Assembly (NCBI GenBank): GCA_022844585.1
Contig: JALHLM010000004.1
Location: 10,846 to 33,424, forward strand
Length of the DNA: 22,579 bases
Source: Pirellulales bacterium
GTDB taxonomy: Bacteria; Planctomycetota; Planctomycetia; Pirellulales; JALHLM01
Direction of reading: 5' to 3'
Part shown: in pieces, positions 14,079-22,034 of the stretch
How the letters are laid out: every line of letters starts with the position of its first letter
How positions within the stretch are numbered: position 1 is the first letter of the stretch
Notes under the pieces: generated by a model
Seen by the model: only the letters and a program-made list of their open reading frames with translations
Told to the model about the DNA's origin: nothing
The model's database searches: none
Position numbers and translations under genes: made by a program

Positions 14079-16034
14079 CTACTCCTCGTCCTTCTGCAGG
14101 CTGGCCAGCACGCTGAAATCCTCCAGCGTCGTGGTGTCGCCGATCTGATGCTTGCCGCTGGCGATGTCCCGCAGCAGGCGCCGCATGATCTTTCCGCTCC
14201 GGGTCTTCGGCAGCGCCTTCGTAAAGCGTACATCATCCGGGACCGCCAATGCGCCGATTTCTTTCCGCACATGGGCCTTCAATTCCCGCTTCAACTCTTC
14301 GTTCGGCACCCCGGATTTAAGCGTCACGAACACCGCCACGGCCTGCCCCTTCAGGTCGTCCGGACGGCCGATCGCGGCCGCCTCGGCGACGTCCGGATGG
14401 CTCACCAGGGCGCTTTCGACCTCAATCGTGCTGAGCCGGTGTCCGGCGACGTTAATCACGTCGTCGATCCGCCCCATGATCCAATAATACCCATCCGCGT
14501 CCCGCCGGGCATTGTCTCCGGCCAGGTAATGATGGGGAACCTTGCTCCAATACTGCTGCCGGTAACGATCGTCGTCGCCCCAGATGCCCCGCAACATGCC
14601 AGGCCAGGGCTTCGTCATTACCAACATCCCGCCCTGGCCGTCGGGGACCGGCTGGCCGCTGTCCGTCACGATCGCCGGTAAAATCCCCGGCATGGGCCGC
14701 GTGCAGCTACCGGGCTTCGTGGGGATGGCGCCCGGCAGCGGCGACATCATGATTCCGCCCGTTTCGGTCTGCCACCAGGTATCGACGATGGGGCAGCGTT
14801 CCCGGCCGATCTTGCGGTGATACCACATCCACGCCTCGGGATTGATCCCTTCGCCGACGGTGCCGAGCAGTCGCAGCGACGAGAGGTCATATTTGTCGAC
14901 CCACTTGTCGCCCCATTTGATGAACGCCCGAATCGCCGTCGGAGCGGTGTAGAAGATGGTCGCGCGATACTTCTCGATGATCTCCCAGAAGCGGCCTTCG
15001 TCCGGCCAATTCGGAGCGCCTTCGTACATCAACACCGTGGCGCCGCAACTGAGCGGGCCGTAGACGACATAGCTGTGCCCGGTCACCCATCCGCAGTCGG
15101 CCGTACACCAGTAGACGTCCTCGTCGCGCAGGTCGAAGACCCATTCCATGGTCTTCTTGACGTAGAGGTTATAACCGGCCGTGGTGTGTTTGATTCCTTT
15201 CGGCTTACCGGTCGATCCGCTGGTGTAGAGGATGTACAGCGGGTGCTCGCTATCGAGCGGCGTCGCCGGGCAATCGGCCGACGCGCCGTCCATCATCTCG
15301 TGCCACCAATGGTCGCGCCCTTCGTGCATGTGAACGGCGTTGTTCAAGCGACGCAGCACGATGCAATGTTTCACCGTGGGGGATTTTTCCAACGCCTCGT
15401 CGACATTCGCCTTGAGCGGCAATTGCGCGCCACGCCGCCAGCCGCCGTCGGCGGTGATGACCACCTTAGCCCCGGCGTCATTGTTGCGCTCGGCAATCGC
15501 GGTGCTCGAAAAGCCGCCGAAGATCACGGAATGCACCGCGCCGATCCGCGCGCAGGCCAGCATCGCGATTGCCAATTCCGGCGTCATCGGGAGATAGATC
15601 GAAACCACATCGCCCGCCGCGACGCCCAGGTGCTTGAGCACGTTGGCGAATTTGCAAACCTCGCGATGCAGTTGCAAATAGGTCAGCGTCCGCGTGTCGC
15701 CCGGCTCCCCTTCCCAGAGGATGGCGGCCTTGTTCTGCCGGGGCGTGCCGAGATGGACGTCGAGGCAGTTGTACGAGACGTTCGTCTGCCCGCCGACGAA
15801 CCAATGGGCGAACGGCTCCTGCCAGTCGAGCACCTTGCTGAACGGGCGAAACCAATGCAGTTCCTGGGCAAGCTTCCCCCAAAACGCTTCGGTGTCGGCG
15901 GCCGCTTCATTCCACAGCTTTTCGTACGCCGCCAGCGAGCCAATCCGCGCCTGCGCCGCGAACTCCGCCGGCGGAGCGAACACGCGATCCTCGCGCATCA
16001 CCGTATCAACCTGTCCAGACTGTATCCCGCCCAT
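14079..16034 (-). CDS. acs: Acetyl-CoA synthetase (AMP-forming)
   Basis: Cytoplasmic enzyme that activates acetate to acetyl-CoA through acetyl-AMP, feeding central metabolism. The ATG at 16034 gives 651 residues, almost the same as the E. coli enzyme (652), and has a GAGG ribosome binding site; a GTG at 16073 would add 13 residues. Family landmarks are intact: the ATP-binding loop YTSGSTGKPKGIKH, the TWWQTETGG motif, the late hinge region around IMGRIDDVINVAGHRLST, and the C-terminal PKTRSGKIMRR. In the last of these, lysine near residue 615 is the site regulated by acetylation in homologues. cheB lies upstream on the same strand with a perfect hairpin in the 177-base gap. Identity is secure. 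Confidence 0.96.
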   Translation of the reverse strand: MGGIQSGQVDTVMREDRVFAPPAEFAAQARIGSLAAYEKLWNEAAADTEAFWGKLAQELHWFRPFSKVLDWQEPFAHWFVGGQTNVSYNCLDVHLGTPRQNKAAILWEGEPGDTRTLTYLQLHREVCKFANVLKHLGVAAGDVVSIYLPMTPELAIAMLACARIGAVHSVIFGGFSSTAIAERNNDAGAKVVITADGGWRRGAQLPLKANVDEALEKSPTVKHCIVLRRLNNAVHMHEGRDHWWHEMMDGASADCPATPLDSEHPLYILYTSGSTGKPKGIKHTTAGYNLYVKKTMEWVFDLRDEDVYWCTADCGWVTGHSYVVYGPLSCGATVLMYEGAPNWPDEGRFWEIIEKYRATIFYTAPTAIRAFIKWGDKWVDKYDLSSLRLLGTVGEGINPEAWMWYHRKIGRERCPIVDTWWQTETGGIMMSPLPGAIPTKPGSCTRPMPGILPAIVTDSGQPVPDGQGGMLVMTKPWPGMLRGIWGDDDRYRQQYWSKVPHHYLAGDNARRDADGYYWIMGRIDDVINVAGHRLSTIEVESALVSHPDVAEAAAIGRPDDLKGQAVAVFVTLKSGVPNEELKRELKAHVRKEIGALAVPDDVRFTKALPKTRSGKIMRRLLRDIASGKHQIGDTTTLEDFSVLASLQKDEE

Positions 16035-16130
16035 GCCGTCCTCAATCGATGCCAGAAGCGAATCGGTTCGCACCGAGTTGGTGCCAGGGCGATTTTAGCG
16101 CAAGAAGCGCCAGAGCGGTAGTACGGGGGG

Positions 16131-16205
16131 GAGTTTGAAGTTTTCAGTGTTCAGTTTTCAGTGGGCCTTCTTCACTGAAAACTGAACACTGAAAACTTCA
16201 AACTC
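16131..16205. repeat. Perfect 33-bp hairpin of TTTTCAG-type heptads
   Basis: Bases 16131-16163 are the exact reverse complement of 16173-16205, with a nine-base loop (GGCCTTCTT). The arms consist of heptads TTTTCAG, TGTTCAG, TTTTCAG, and are clearly AT-richer than the surrounding genes. The hairpin ends six bases beyond the cheB stop and lies 97 bases before the acs start. There is no T-run after it on the minus strand, so it is not a classical terminator, though it may still end or stabilise cheB mRNA. Perfect identity of the arms suggests recent origin or active maintenance. Confidence 0.85.
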
Positions 16206-16211
16206 GAATCG

Positions 16212-17336
16212 TCAAACAGCCGCCGCGACGCGGCCCCACAGCTTCTGCACCTGCGACATGATCGTCGTCGCGCCTTGGTCGAGGTGGAATTGGCGATCGA
16301 CGTGCCCTTCGAGTTGGGCGACTTTGTTCATGCCGTAGACGTCGCTGCTTTCGGCGTCCTGGCCGAGCACGTAGCCGCCCGCGGCGCGGATCGCCCCGCA
16401 GCCGTCGGAACCGTCGCGGCCCATGCCGGTCATGATCACGCCCAGGCAGCGGTCGCCGTAAATCGCCGACGCGCATTTCATCATCACGTCCACGCTCGGC
16501 TTGTGCCCGCTGACGGTGTCGCCATCGGCAACCTGGCAGCGCACCTCGCGACCGAACTTCTTCAATTCCAGATGCGAGCCGCCCGGCGCCACATATGCGC
16601 AATTCGGTTTCAGTACGTCGCCGGTCGCCGCTTCCTTCACGGAGAGCGGGGACATGGAGTTCAATCGCCAGGCGAACGCCTTGGTGAACTGGGCCGGCAT
16701 ATGTTGCACGATCACCAGCGGCGGTAATGGCCCGCGCAACGTTTCGAGCAACTGCGTCAGCGCCGGCGGTCCGCCGGTTGAGATGCCGAGCGCAATGCAC
16801 TTGTCCGCCAACTCAACGTCGGCGTGCGGAATCGCCGCAGCAGGCAATGGCAGTTTTGGCGGCGCGATCGTCGCCGTTGCTTGGCGTTTTGCAGCGCGGG
16901 CGCGGCGAATTTCGATGATCTTCTTCACATCCGTGCCGGCGACGGCTCGAATCTTCCGCAACAACTCCTCGCGCAAATGCGCGCTGGTCGTAGGCCCGAC
17001 TCCATCCGGCTTGGCAATGTAATCCATCGCCCCGCGGTCCAGCGCGTCGAGCGTCGTATTCGCTCCCAACTGGGTGAGCGAACTGACCATCAACACCGGC
17101 AACGGGTGCTGCTTGAGAATCTCTTCCAGCGTTTCCAGGCCGTTCTTCCGCGGCATCTGAACGTCAAGCGTCACCACGTCCGGTTGCAACTTGTCGAGCA
17201 GTCGCAGCGTTTCATCGCCGTCGCGCGCGGTGCCTGCCAGCTCCATGCCGGGGGTTTCGCGAATGAAGTCCGAAATCATCTCCCGCATCAAAGCGGAATC
17301 GTCCACCACTAGCACACGAATGACGCGGCCGGACAT
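16212..17336 (-). CDS. cheB: Chemotaxis-type protein-glutamate methylesterase CheB
   Basis: Response regulator that removes methyl groups (and deamidates glutamines) on chemoreceptors, resetting receptor sensitivity. The ATG at 17336 has a GAGG ribosome binding site and gives 374 residues. The receiver domain (about 5-125) has the acidic pair Asp12-Asp13 and phospho-acceptor Asp58 in LDVQMP. A linker (about 135-175) leads to the esterase domain with catalytic Ser186 (GISTGG), His212 (QHMP) and Asp308 (GMGRDGSDG). The 26- and 96-residue spacings equal those of E. coli CheB. No other chemotaxis gene is visible nearby, so it is an orphan here; it may serve a chemosensory-like system encoded elsewhere. 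A perfect hairpin follows its stop. Confidence 0.95.
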   Translation of the reverse strand: MSGRVIRVLVVDDSALMREMISDFIRETPGMELAGTARDGDETLRLLDKLQPDVVTLDVQMPRKNGLETLEEILKQHPLPVLMVSSLTQLGANTTLDALDRGAMDYIAKPDGVGPTTSAHLREELLRKIRAVAGTDVKKIIEIRRARAAKRQATATIAPPKLPLPAAAIPHADVELADKCIALGISTGGPPALTQLLETLRGPLPPLVIVQHMPAQFTKAFAWRLNSMSPLSVKEAATGDVLKPNCAYVAPGGSHLELKKFGREVRCQVADGDTVSGHKPSVDVMMKCASAIYGDRCLGVIMTGMGRDGSDGCGAIRAAGGYVLGQDAESSDVYGMNKVAQLEGHVDRQFHLDQGATTIMSQVQKLWGRVAAAV

Positions 17337-17394
17337 GAGCTGCCTCAGAAAGTTGCTCGAAACCAAAGAATGCGGTGGGGGATGAGGAAACCTA

Positions 17395-17408
17395 GCTTAG
17401 GGCTAAGC
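17395..17408. promoter_or_regulatory. Short palindrome in cheB/oxidoreductase spacer
   Basis: GCTTAGGGCTAAGC is a 6-2-6 perfect palindrome, 59 bases upstream of the cheB start in the 275-base divergent spacer. It could be an operator for one or both genes. No convincing -35/-10 pair was identified around it, so the role is open. Confidence 0.25.
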
Positions 17409-17611
17409 ACCTATATGGCAGCCCGCGAGCAATCCGAGCCCGTTTTGCGGATCGCCGTACCAAGAGTTCGTTCCGTACCCGGAGCGACCCCTACCCGCGG
17501 TTGCGCCGGCCTATTCGCACCTCGGACTCACTCCCTGTTGGTGGCATCAGCCAGTCGGTATCTTCGAGCGAAAGCACGCCAGACCTTTCACGAACCTCGC
17601 TAGCTTTCCGC

Positions 17612-18871
17612 ATGGCCGTCGACACTCCCGCCCGCATCGCCATCCTCGGCGCCGGTCCGATCGGACTCGAAGCGGCCCTGTACGCCCGGTTCCTTGGTTA
17701 CGACGTTGACATCTACGAGCGCGGCCGAGTTTGCGAGCACATCCGACGTTGGGCGCACGTGCGGATGTTCAGTCCGTTTGGACTGAACGCCTCGCCGTTG
17801 GGAATCGCCGCCCTCGTGGCGCAAGAACCCACCTGGCGCGCGCCGGCCGCCGACGCACTGCTCACGGGAGCTGAGTTCCTGGAGCAATACCTGCTCCCCT
17901 TGGCGGCCAGCGATCTGATCGAGGATTACCTGCATCTCGGAACCGAAGTTCTGGCGATCTCCAAGACGGAAGCGCTCAAAGGCGAACTCTTCCAACAAGA
18001 TGAACGCGGCGACGAGGATTTCCGACTGCTCGTATGCGACAAGTCCGGCGCCGAGCGTTACGCCGAAGCGGACGTCGTAATCGACGCCACGGGCGTGTTC
18101 GGCCAGCCCAACTCGATCGGCGCCGGCGGGCTACCCGCGTTGGGCGAGCGCGAACTTACGCACGAAATGGAACGCGGCCTACCCGACGTTCATGGAGCGG
18201 ACCGAGTCCGATTCGCCGAGAAGCATGTGGCCGTGATCGGCGAAGGTTTTTCCGCGGCGACCAACATAATTGCTCTAGCGGAACTGGCGAAACGGTATCG
18301 TCAGACGCGCGTGACTTGGATTACCCGCTCCTCCGGGCATGGCGAAGGACCAATGCGGAGCATCGCCAATGATCCACTCGCGGAGCGTGATCGCATCGCC
18401 GCCACGGCGAATGCACTGGCCAACTCGGACCAGATCACATGGTTGCCGGAACGCGTAATTAGCACTGTGAGTCGGTCCAACGAAAACGGCACATGGACGC
18501 TGCAACTCGCCGGCAGCGGCACGCAAGAACTAGTCCTCGATCAGGTCATCGCCAATGTCGGCCATCGGCCCGACAACGCGATCTATCGTGAACTGCAAAT
18601 CGATGAGTGCTCGGCGACTGGCGGCCCCGCGAGATTGTCCGGCATGTTGACGGCGCAAGGCGCTGCGGATTGCCTCTCCGTTACGGCCGGCGGCCCGGAG
18701 TCGCTGCTTACCTCGGAGCCGAACTTCTACATCCTGGGCGCCAAGAGCTACGGGCGAAGATCGAACTTCCTGCTCCTCAACGGCATCCGCCAGATCCGCG
18801 ATCTGTTCAAAATCATTGGCGACCGTGACTCGCTCGACCTCTACAAGACGATTGGCGGCGTGCAACTGTGA
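17612..18871 (+). CDS. FAD/NAD(P)-dependent oxidoreductase
   Basis: Flavoprotein of 419 residues starting at ATG 17612, which places the first dinucleotide-binding fold at the very N-terminus (ILGAGPIGLE, residues 11-20, then an acidic-basic DIYERG end of the second strand). A VIDATG block near residue 153 is the usual second FAD contact. A second Rossmann motif, VAVIGEGFSAATN, follows (about 206-218) and would bind NAD(P)H. There is no CxxC redox pair, so it is not thioredoxin or bacillithiol-disulfide reductase in the strict sense. A conspicuous WAHVRMFSPFGLNASPLG block after the first fold is probably substrate or flavin-proximal. The substrate is unknown. It diverges from cheB and converges with the thioesterase gene. 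Confidence 0.88.
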   Translation: MAVDTPARIAILGAGPIGLEAALYARFLGYDVDIYERGRVCEHIRRWAHVRMFSPFGLNASPLGIAALVAQEPTWRAPAADALLTGAEFLEQYLLPLAASDLIEDYLHLGTEVLAISKTEALKGELFQQDERGDEDFRLLVCDKSGAERYAEADVVIDATGVFGQPNSIGAGGLPALGERELTHEMERGLPDVHGADRVRFAEKHVAVIGEGFSAATNIIALAELAKRYRQTRVTWITRSSGHGEGPMRSIANDPLAERDRIAATANALANSDQITWLPERVISTVSRSNENGTWTLQLAGSGTQELVLDQVIANVGHRPDNAIYRELQIDECSATGGPARLSGMLTAQGAADCLSVTAGGPESLLTSEPNFYILGAKSYGRRSNFLLLNGIRQIRDLFKIIGDRDSLDLYKTIGGVQL

Positions 18872-18904
18872 GTTCCTCATTAAAGCGCGGAACAACAGCA
18901 ACCG

Positions 18905-19333
18905 CTAGTCGCGTGCGTCGTCGGTGACATGCGGTTGCAGTTTCTCGGCGGCCCACGCCGGAATGGCGATCGATTGCGGCGGACCCGTTGTGCTCAGCCG
19001 GCAGCAGACGGCCGTGGTTTCGGCCGTGGCGACGGGGCGATCGCCGTGGGTGAATTGAAATTGGTACGTCACGCTTTTCGCGCCGAGCCTGGCCACCGAC
19101 ACGGCGATGTCCAATTCGTCTTCGAAGCGAACGGCGCCTTGAAAATCCGCCCGCACCGAGACGCGCGGCCAACTGAGCGCGCCTTGTTCATCGCGCATCA
19201 GCACGCTGAGGCCCAGGCTACGGAGGAATTCGTGCTCGGCTTCCTCGGCGTAAGCCAGGAACGCGGAGAAATGTGCGATGCCCGCGGCGTCGGTGTGCCG
19301 AAACTCAACGCGTCGTTGGGTGTGAAAGGCCAT
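18905..19333 (-). CDS. YbgC/FadM-type acyl-CoA thioesterase (hotdog fold)
   Basis: A 142-residue single-domain hotdog thioesterase of the 4-hydroxybenzoyl-CoA thioesterase class. It hydrolyses acyl- or aroyl-CoA thioesters in the cytoplasm. The N-terminal catalytic block reads EFRHTDAAGIAHFSAFLAY, with Asp15 as the expected catalytic acid, followed by the long central helix (YAEEAEHEFLRSLGL). The beta-strand SVTYQFQFTHGDRPVATAETTAV is typical of the family. It starts 28 bases after the chorismate-lyase-like gene ends, on the same strand, so the two are probably co-expressed. This hints at a shared aromatic-acid or thioester pathway. The substrate is not evident. Confidence 0.9.
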   Translation of the reverse strand: MAFHTQRRVEFRHTDAAGIAHFSAFLAYAEEAEHEFLRSLGLSVLMRDEQGALSWPRVSVRADFQGAVRFEDELDIAVSVARLGAKSVTYQFQFTHGDRPVATAETTAVCCRLSTTGPPQSIAIPAWAAEKLQPHVTDDARD

Positions 19334-19361
19334 CCGGTTGCAGCCGAAATCGCGGCGATTG

Positions 19362-19910
19362 TCATTCCAGCGGGGCGACGATTTCCAACAGTTCCACCGC
19401 CGGTTCGCCGTTCAGGTCCATCATCGCGGTGCGACCGTAGGTCGTTCGTGGCGCCGGCAGTCTCAGCGATTTGGCGAGCGCTCCGGCCGGTTCGATCCGC
19501 CACAGGCATTGCAGGCGAATGCTCCGGAGCACGTCGTGCTCGATCAAAATCCGACCCAAAGGAATCTCTTCAGATTCGATTTTCGTCCGGACTTCCGGGG
19601 CCAGCACGCTCATGTGCATCCGCATGATACCAAACTGGACGACCGCGCCGTCACTTTGACGCAACAGCAAACTATTTCGCGCATAGTGGCTGGCCGTGAT
19701 CTTGCGATCGAGAACGACGACATCCACAGGGCAGCCATGGTGGGCCTCGACCGTGACCGTCATGTGCTCCTGGTGAGCGAGCAACCGGCGATATCCCGCC
19801 GGCATTTCGCTTGGTTCAACAGCAGTGAAGTCGCCCAACTCGGCAGGGCCGGCGTAAAACAACTGGATCAATTCGTCGAGATCGGGCAGTCGCCGCGGAG
19901 GCAGGTTCAC
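19362..19910 (-). CDS. Chorismate pyruvate-lyase-like protein (UbiC/DUF98 superfamily)
   Basis: A 182-residue protein starting at GTG with a GAGG ribosome binding site about eight bases upstream. Three blocks resemble the chorismate-lyase fold. They are YARNSLLL (Arg78, compare the FAR motif of UbiC), PLGRILI (Gly119, compare PLGRYLF), and TYGRTAMM followed by LNGEPAVELLEIVAP (Glu176, aligned with the catalytic glutamate of UbiC). UbiC releases pyruvate from chorismate to give 4-hydroxybenzoate. If active, this protein would make an aromatic acid, and the coupled thioesterase could act on its CoA ester. Alternatively it is a ligand-binding member of the related UTRA/DUF98 group. Residue correspondences are from memory, not from an alignment. 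Confidence 0.65.
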   Translation of the reverse strand: MNLPPRRLPDLDELIQLFYAGPAELGDFTAVEPSEMPAGYRRLLAHQEHMTVTVEAHHGCPVDVVVLDRKITASHYARNSLLLRQSDGAVVQFGIMRMHMSVLAPEVRTKIESEEIPLGRILIEHDVLRSIRLQCLWRIEPAGALAKSLRLPAPRTTYGRTAMMDLNGEPAVELLEIVAPLE

Positions 19911-20167
19911 AGTTGCGGCCTCGGGATAACGTTCCCCCGGCGAACGCGGCAGGTCCGGGGCAGGTGGGAAGAAGCCGGGCTCAGCCCGTCGGGCGTCCTG
20001 ATGCCTACAGTCGTCATGATGCGATCCGATTGCATCCTACCAAGGGAACCTCGAAATGTAACCCTGCGCATGGGCGATCGGATCGGCCCTAAGAGCGTTT
20101 TTGGCGGCTTCTTTTACGGCCTTTGCGGTTGCCTTAACTTCAATGAGGCCCTACTATTGCGACGTAA

Positions 20168-21148
20168 ATGACACCTCCAGCCAGCACCACGATCGAAATC
20201 AGCAGACCGGTAGCCCGAGTGCGCCCGCTCCGTATTAACGAAAAGTTCGAAGCGGTCTTCACCTCGGCCGTTCGCTTAACGGCGACGCTGGAGGCCGAGG
20301 CGCTCTTGCTGTTGCTGGAAGGCCCAGCCGACTGGCAAAAACTGAAGGCCCTATCCGGCGGTTGCCGGGTGCTCTTGGCAGCCGACGAAGAAGAGAGCGT
20401 CGAAGGAGCCGCCGAAGCCGGCATGGCGACGATCGTCCTGGAAATGGCCGATCGGCCCGTCAGCGCCAAGCTGGAACAGGCGTTGCTCGAGGCGTTAGCC
20501 GACGATCTCATCAAGCCGGGGGCGAAGGTGCTGGCGGTCTACAGCGCGTTCGAGGCCGGCACCTACGATTCGATCAGCTACGTCGGTTTGGGCGAATCGC
20601 TCGGCCGGTTAACGGTGCGCGACCTGCAACAATTGGAGACCAGCGTTCCGCTCGACACGTTGCAAACCGTGGTCAACATGGCCGTGGAGATCGGCCGTGA
20701 AGGACGCGAAGGCAAACCGGTCGGCACGATTCTCGTCGTCGGTGATACGCGCAACGTACTAAAGCGCACGCGCTCCGCAGGCTTCGATCCGGTAAAAGGT
20801 TACAGCCGGAAGGAGCGGAACCTGCGCAGCTCTCGTGTGCGCGAGGGGATCAAGGAAATCGCGATTCTGGACGGCGCGATCATCATCTCCGCCGAAGGCG
20901 TGGTCGAGGCCTCGGCGCGTTACATCGACGCGCCGGCCATGGACATCAGCCTGTCGAAGGGGTTGGGCTCGCGCCATTGGGCGGCGGCCGCGATCAGCAA
21001 TGCCACACGGGCCGTGGCGATCGCCGTAAGCGAAACGAGCGGCACCGTGCGCGTGTTCCAAAACGGCAAGTGCATGCTCCGCATTGAGTCGTTCCGACGC
21101 CCGATGAAATACCGCGCGGAAACGCCGGACTTCGACGGCGAGGAATAA
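20168..21148 (+). CDS. Diadenylate cyclase, DacZ-like (c-di-AMP synthase)
   Basis: A 326-residue cytoplasmic protein expected to condense two ATP into cyclic di-AMP. The C-terminal DAC domain (about 165-310) has the catalytic DGA motif (235-237, ILDGAIIIS) and RHWAA (269-273) in the position of the RHR motif of DisA/CdaA. It is followed by the strand AVAIAVSETSGTVRVF. The N-terminal half (about 40-150: EALLLLLEGPADW, an AAEAGMATIVLE strand, and IKPGAKVLAVYSAFEAG) resembles the pyruvate-kinase-C-like domain of archaeal DacZ. It lacks the DNA-binding region of DisA and the membrane anchor of CdaA. The ATG at 20168 has no obvious ribosome binding site. It converges with the next gene, five bases between stops. 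Confidence 0.85.
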   Translation: MTPPASTTIEISRPVARVRPLRINEKFEAVFTSAVRLTATLEAEALLLLLEGPADWQKLKALSGGCRVLLAADEEESVEGAAEAGMATIVLEMADRPVSAKLEQALLEALADDLIKPGAKVLAVYSAFEAGTYDSISYVGLGESLGRLTVRDLQQLETSVPLDTLQTVVNMAVEIGREGREGKPVGTILVVGDTRNVLKRTRSAGFDPVKGYSRKERNLRSSRVREGIKEIAILDGAIIISAEGVVEASARYIDAPAMDISLSKGLGSRHWAAAAISNATRAVAIAVSETSGTVRVFQNGKCMLRIESFRRPMKYRAETPDFDGEE

Positions 21149-21153
21149 CGCCG

Positions 21154-21861
21154 CTAGCCTTTCGGCCGATCGATGGCCAGGCTCACCGAGTAACGCCCCA
21201 GTGGCGAATCGGCGCGCACGATCGGGGCGCTGCGAATACGCAAATCGCCTCGCGCCTTGCCGTCGCGGTGAACCTGATACACCTCGGCCCCGGCGACGTC
21301 GGCGCGGCAGCGGACGAAGCGGTATTTGGTCACCAGCTCGGCCACGAGCGGGCGCGGGTCGCCGGTGACCCCCTCAAAGCGAATTCGCTGGACCGCATTG
21401 TCGCGGTCGAAATAGTAGGTTAACGAACCGGCCAGATCCGCGGGATTCTTGCCGGTCACCAGCATCACCCGGTGCCCGGATAGCTCGACGTCGGCCATGC
21501 CGAGCGTGACCTCATGCCATTGGCTCGTGACCCAGGACGGGGAGACGTCGAACCGGAACACTTCGGCGAGTTGCGTGGGGCCGGTCGAAAGCGCCGCGCC
21601 GGTGGAATGCGCCCCGAAGCGCGGGTCGGGCCGTAGCGACGCGGTTGACGTCAAACTCGCCGGTGCGGCCGGCTTTTCGGACGAGGTCGTCCACTCCTGT
21701 ACGGCCTTCGACAGGTCACCGGTGATCTCGCCACTTTCGTAGTAGGCGTAGGGCCCGCCCAGTGCCGTCCCGGCGAGCGCCGCCCAACGCAGCTTCTTGA
21801 GATTCTTGAAGCTCAGTAAAGAGCCCTTTTTTTCCGGACCGGGCGCTGGCGGGAAAGGCAT
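21154..21861 (-). CDS. Membrane-anchored protein of unknown function
   Basis: Protein of about 235 residues. The ATG at 21861 is preferred because GGGAG lies nine bases upstream; an ATG at 21870 adds three residues but abuts that site. A basic, proline-containing N-terminus precedes one weak membrane helix (about 25-40, LRWAALAGTALGGPYAYY), then an Ala/Ser/Thr/Pro-rich linker (about 60-95). The C-terminal domain (about 98-225) contains RFDVSPSWVTSQW, a LAGSLTYYFDRDNAVQRIRFEG strand pair and VAELVTKYRFVRC. The pattern of a bulky-residue strand pair and ligand-free core looks like a planctomycete-type envelope family, but no function is known. It lies downstream of lexA on the same strand, beyond a hairpin. 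Confidence 0.8.
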   Translation of the reverse strand: MPFPPAPGPEKKGSLLSFKNLKKLRWAALAGTALGGPYAYYESGEITGDLSKAVQEWTTSSEKPAAPASLTSTASLRPDPRFGAHSTGAALSTGPTQLAEVFRFDVSPSWVTSQWHEVTLGMADVELSGHRVMLVTGKNPADLAGSLTYYFDRDNAVQRIRFEGVTGDPRPLVAELVTKYRFVRCRADVAGAEVYQVHRDGKARGDLRIRSAPIVRADSPLGRYSVSLAIDRPKG

Positions 21862-21973
21862 CGTCGACATCTCCCACGGAGCGATTCTCGCTCGCTGGGC
21901 CTGAAACGGCGCGATGTTGCGCCATCTTCAGTATCGACCGGCGTTTCCGCTGCGCTGGAGCAAGCACGCGCGC

Positions 21974-22017
21974 CGACGCGTAGGTCCGCCGAACCGGCGA
22001 ATGCGGACCTAACGTCG
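21974..22017. repeat. Palindrome 3' of lexA with GTAGGTC end
   Basis: TAGGTCCGC (21981-21989) pairs exactly with GCGGACCTA (22003-22011). The flanks CGACG (21974-21978) and CGTCG (22013-22017) extend the stem across a small internal loop, and an alternative inner pairing CGCCG-AAC-CGGCG exists. It ends 18 bases after the lexA stop, so it is a candidate lexA terminator or 3' hairpin. There is no T-run. The left arm reads GTAGGTC, the same seven bases that begin the larger element at 12786. Confidence 0.65.
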
Positions 22018-22034
22018 TGAAGCGAACGCGAATA

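Noticed and set aside
14817..16121. Open frame of 434 codons on the plus strand opposite acs.
   Set aside because: acs is unmistakable on the minus strand; the antisense product has low-complexity composition and no recognisable motif.
16131..16205. CRISPR-like repeat array.
   Set aside because: The heptads are contiguous and arranged as one inverted repeat; there are no unique spacers between repeats.
17501..17611. Earlier start for the oxidoreductase, adding 37 residues.
   Set aside because: The added part is a low-complexity Ser/Thr/Arg stretch before the dinucleotide-binding fold, which in this family begins close to the N-terminus.
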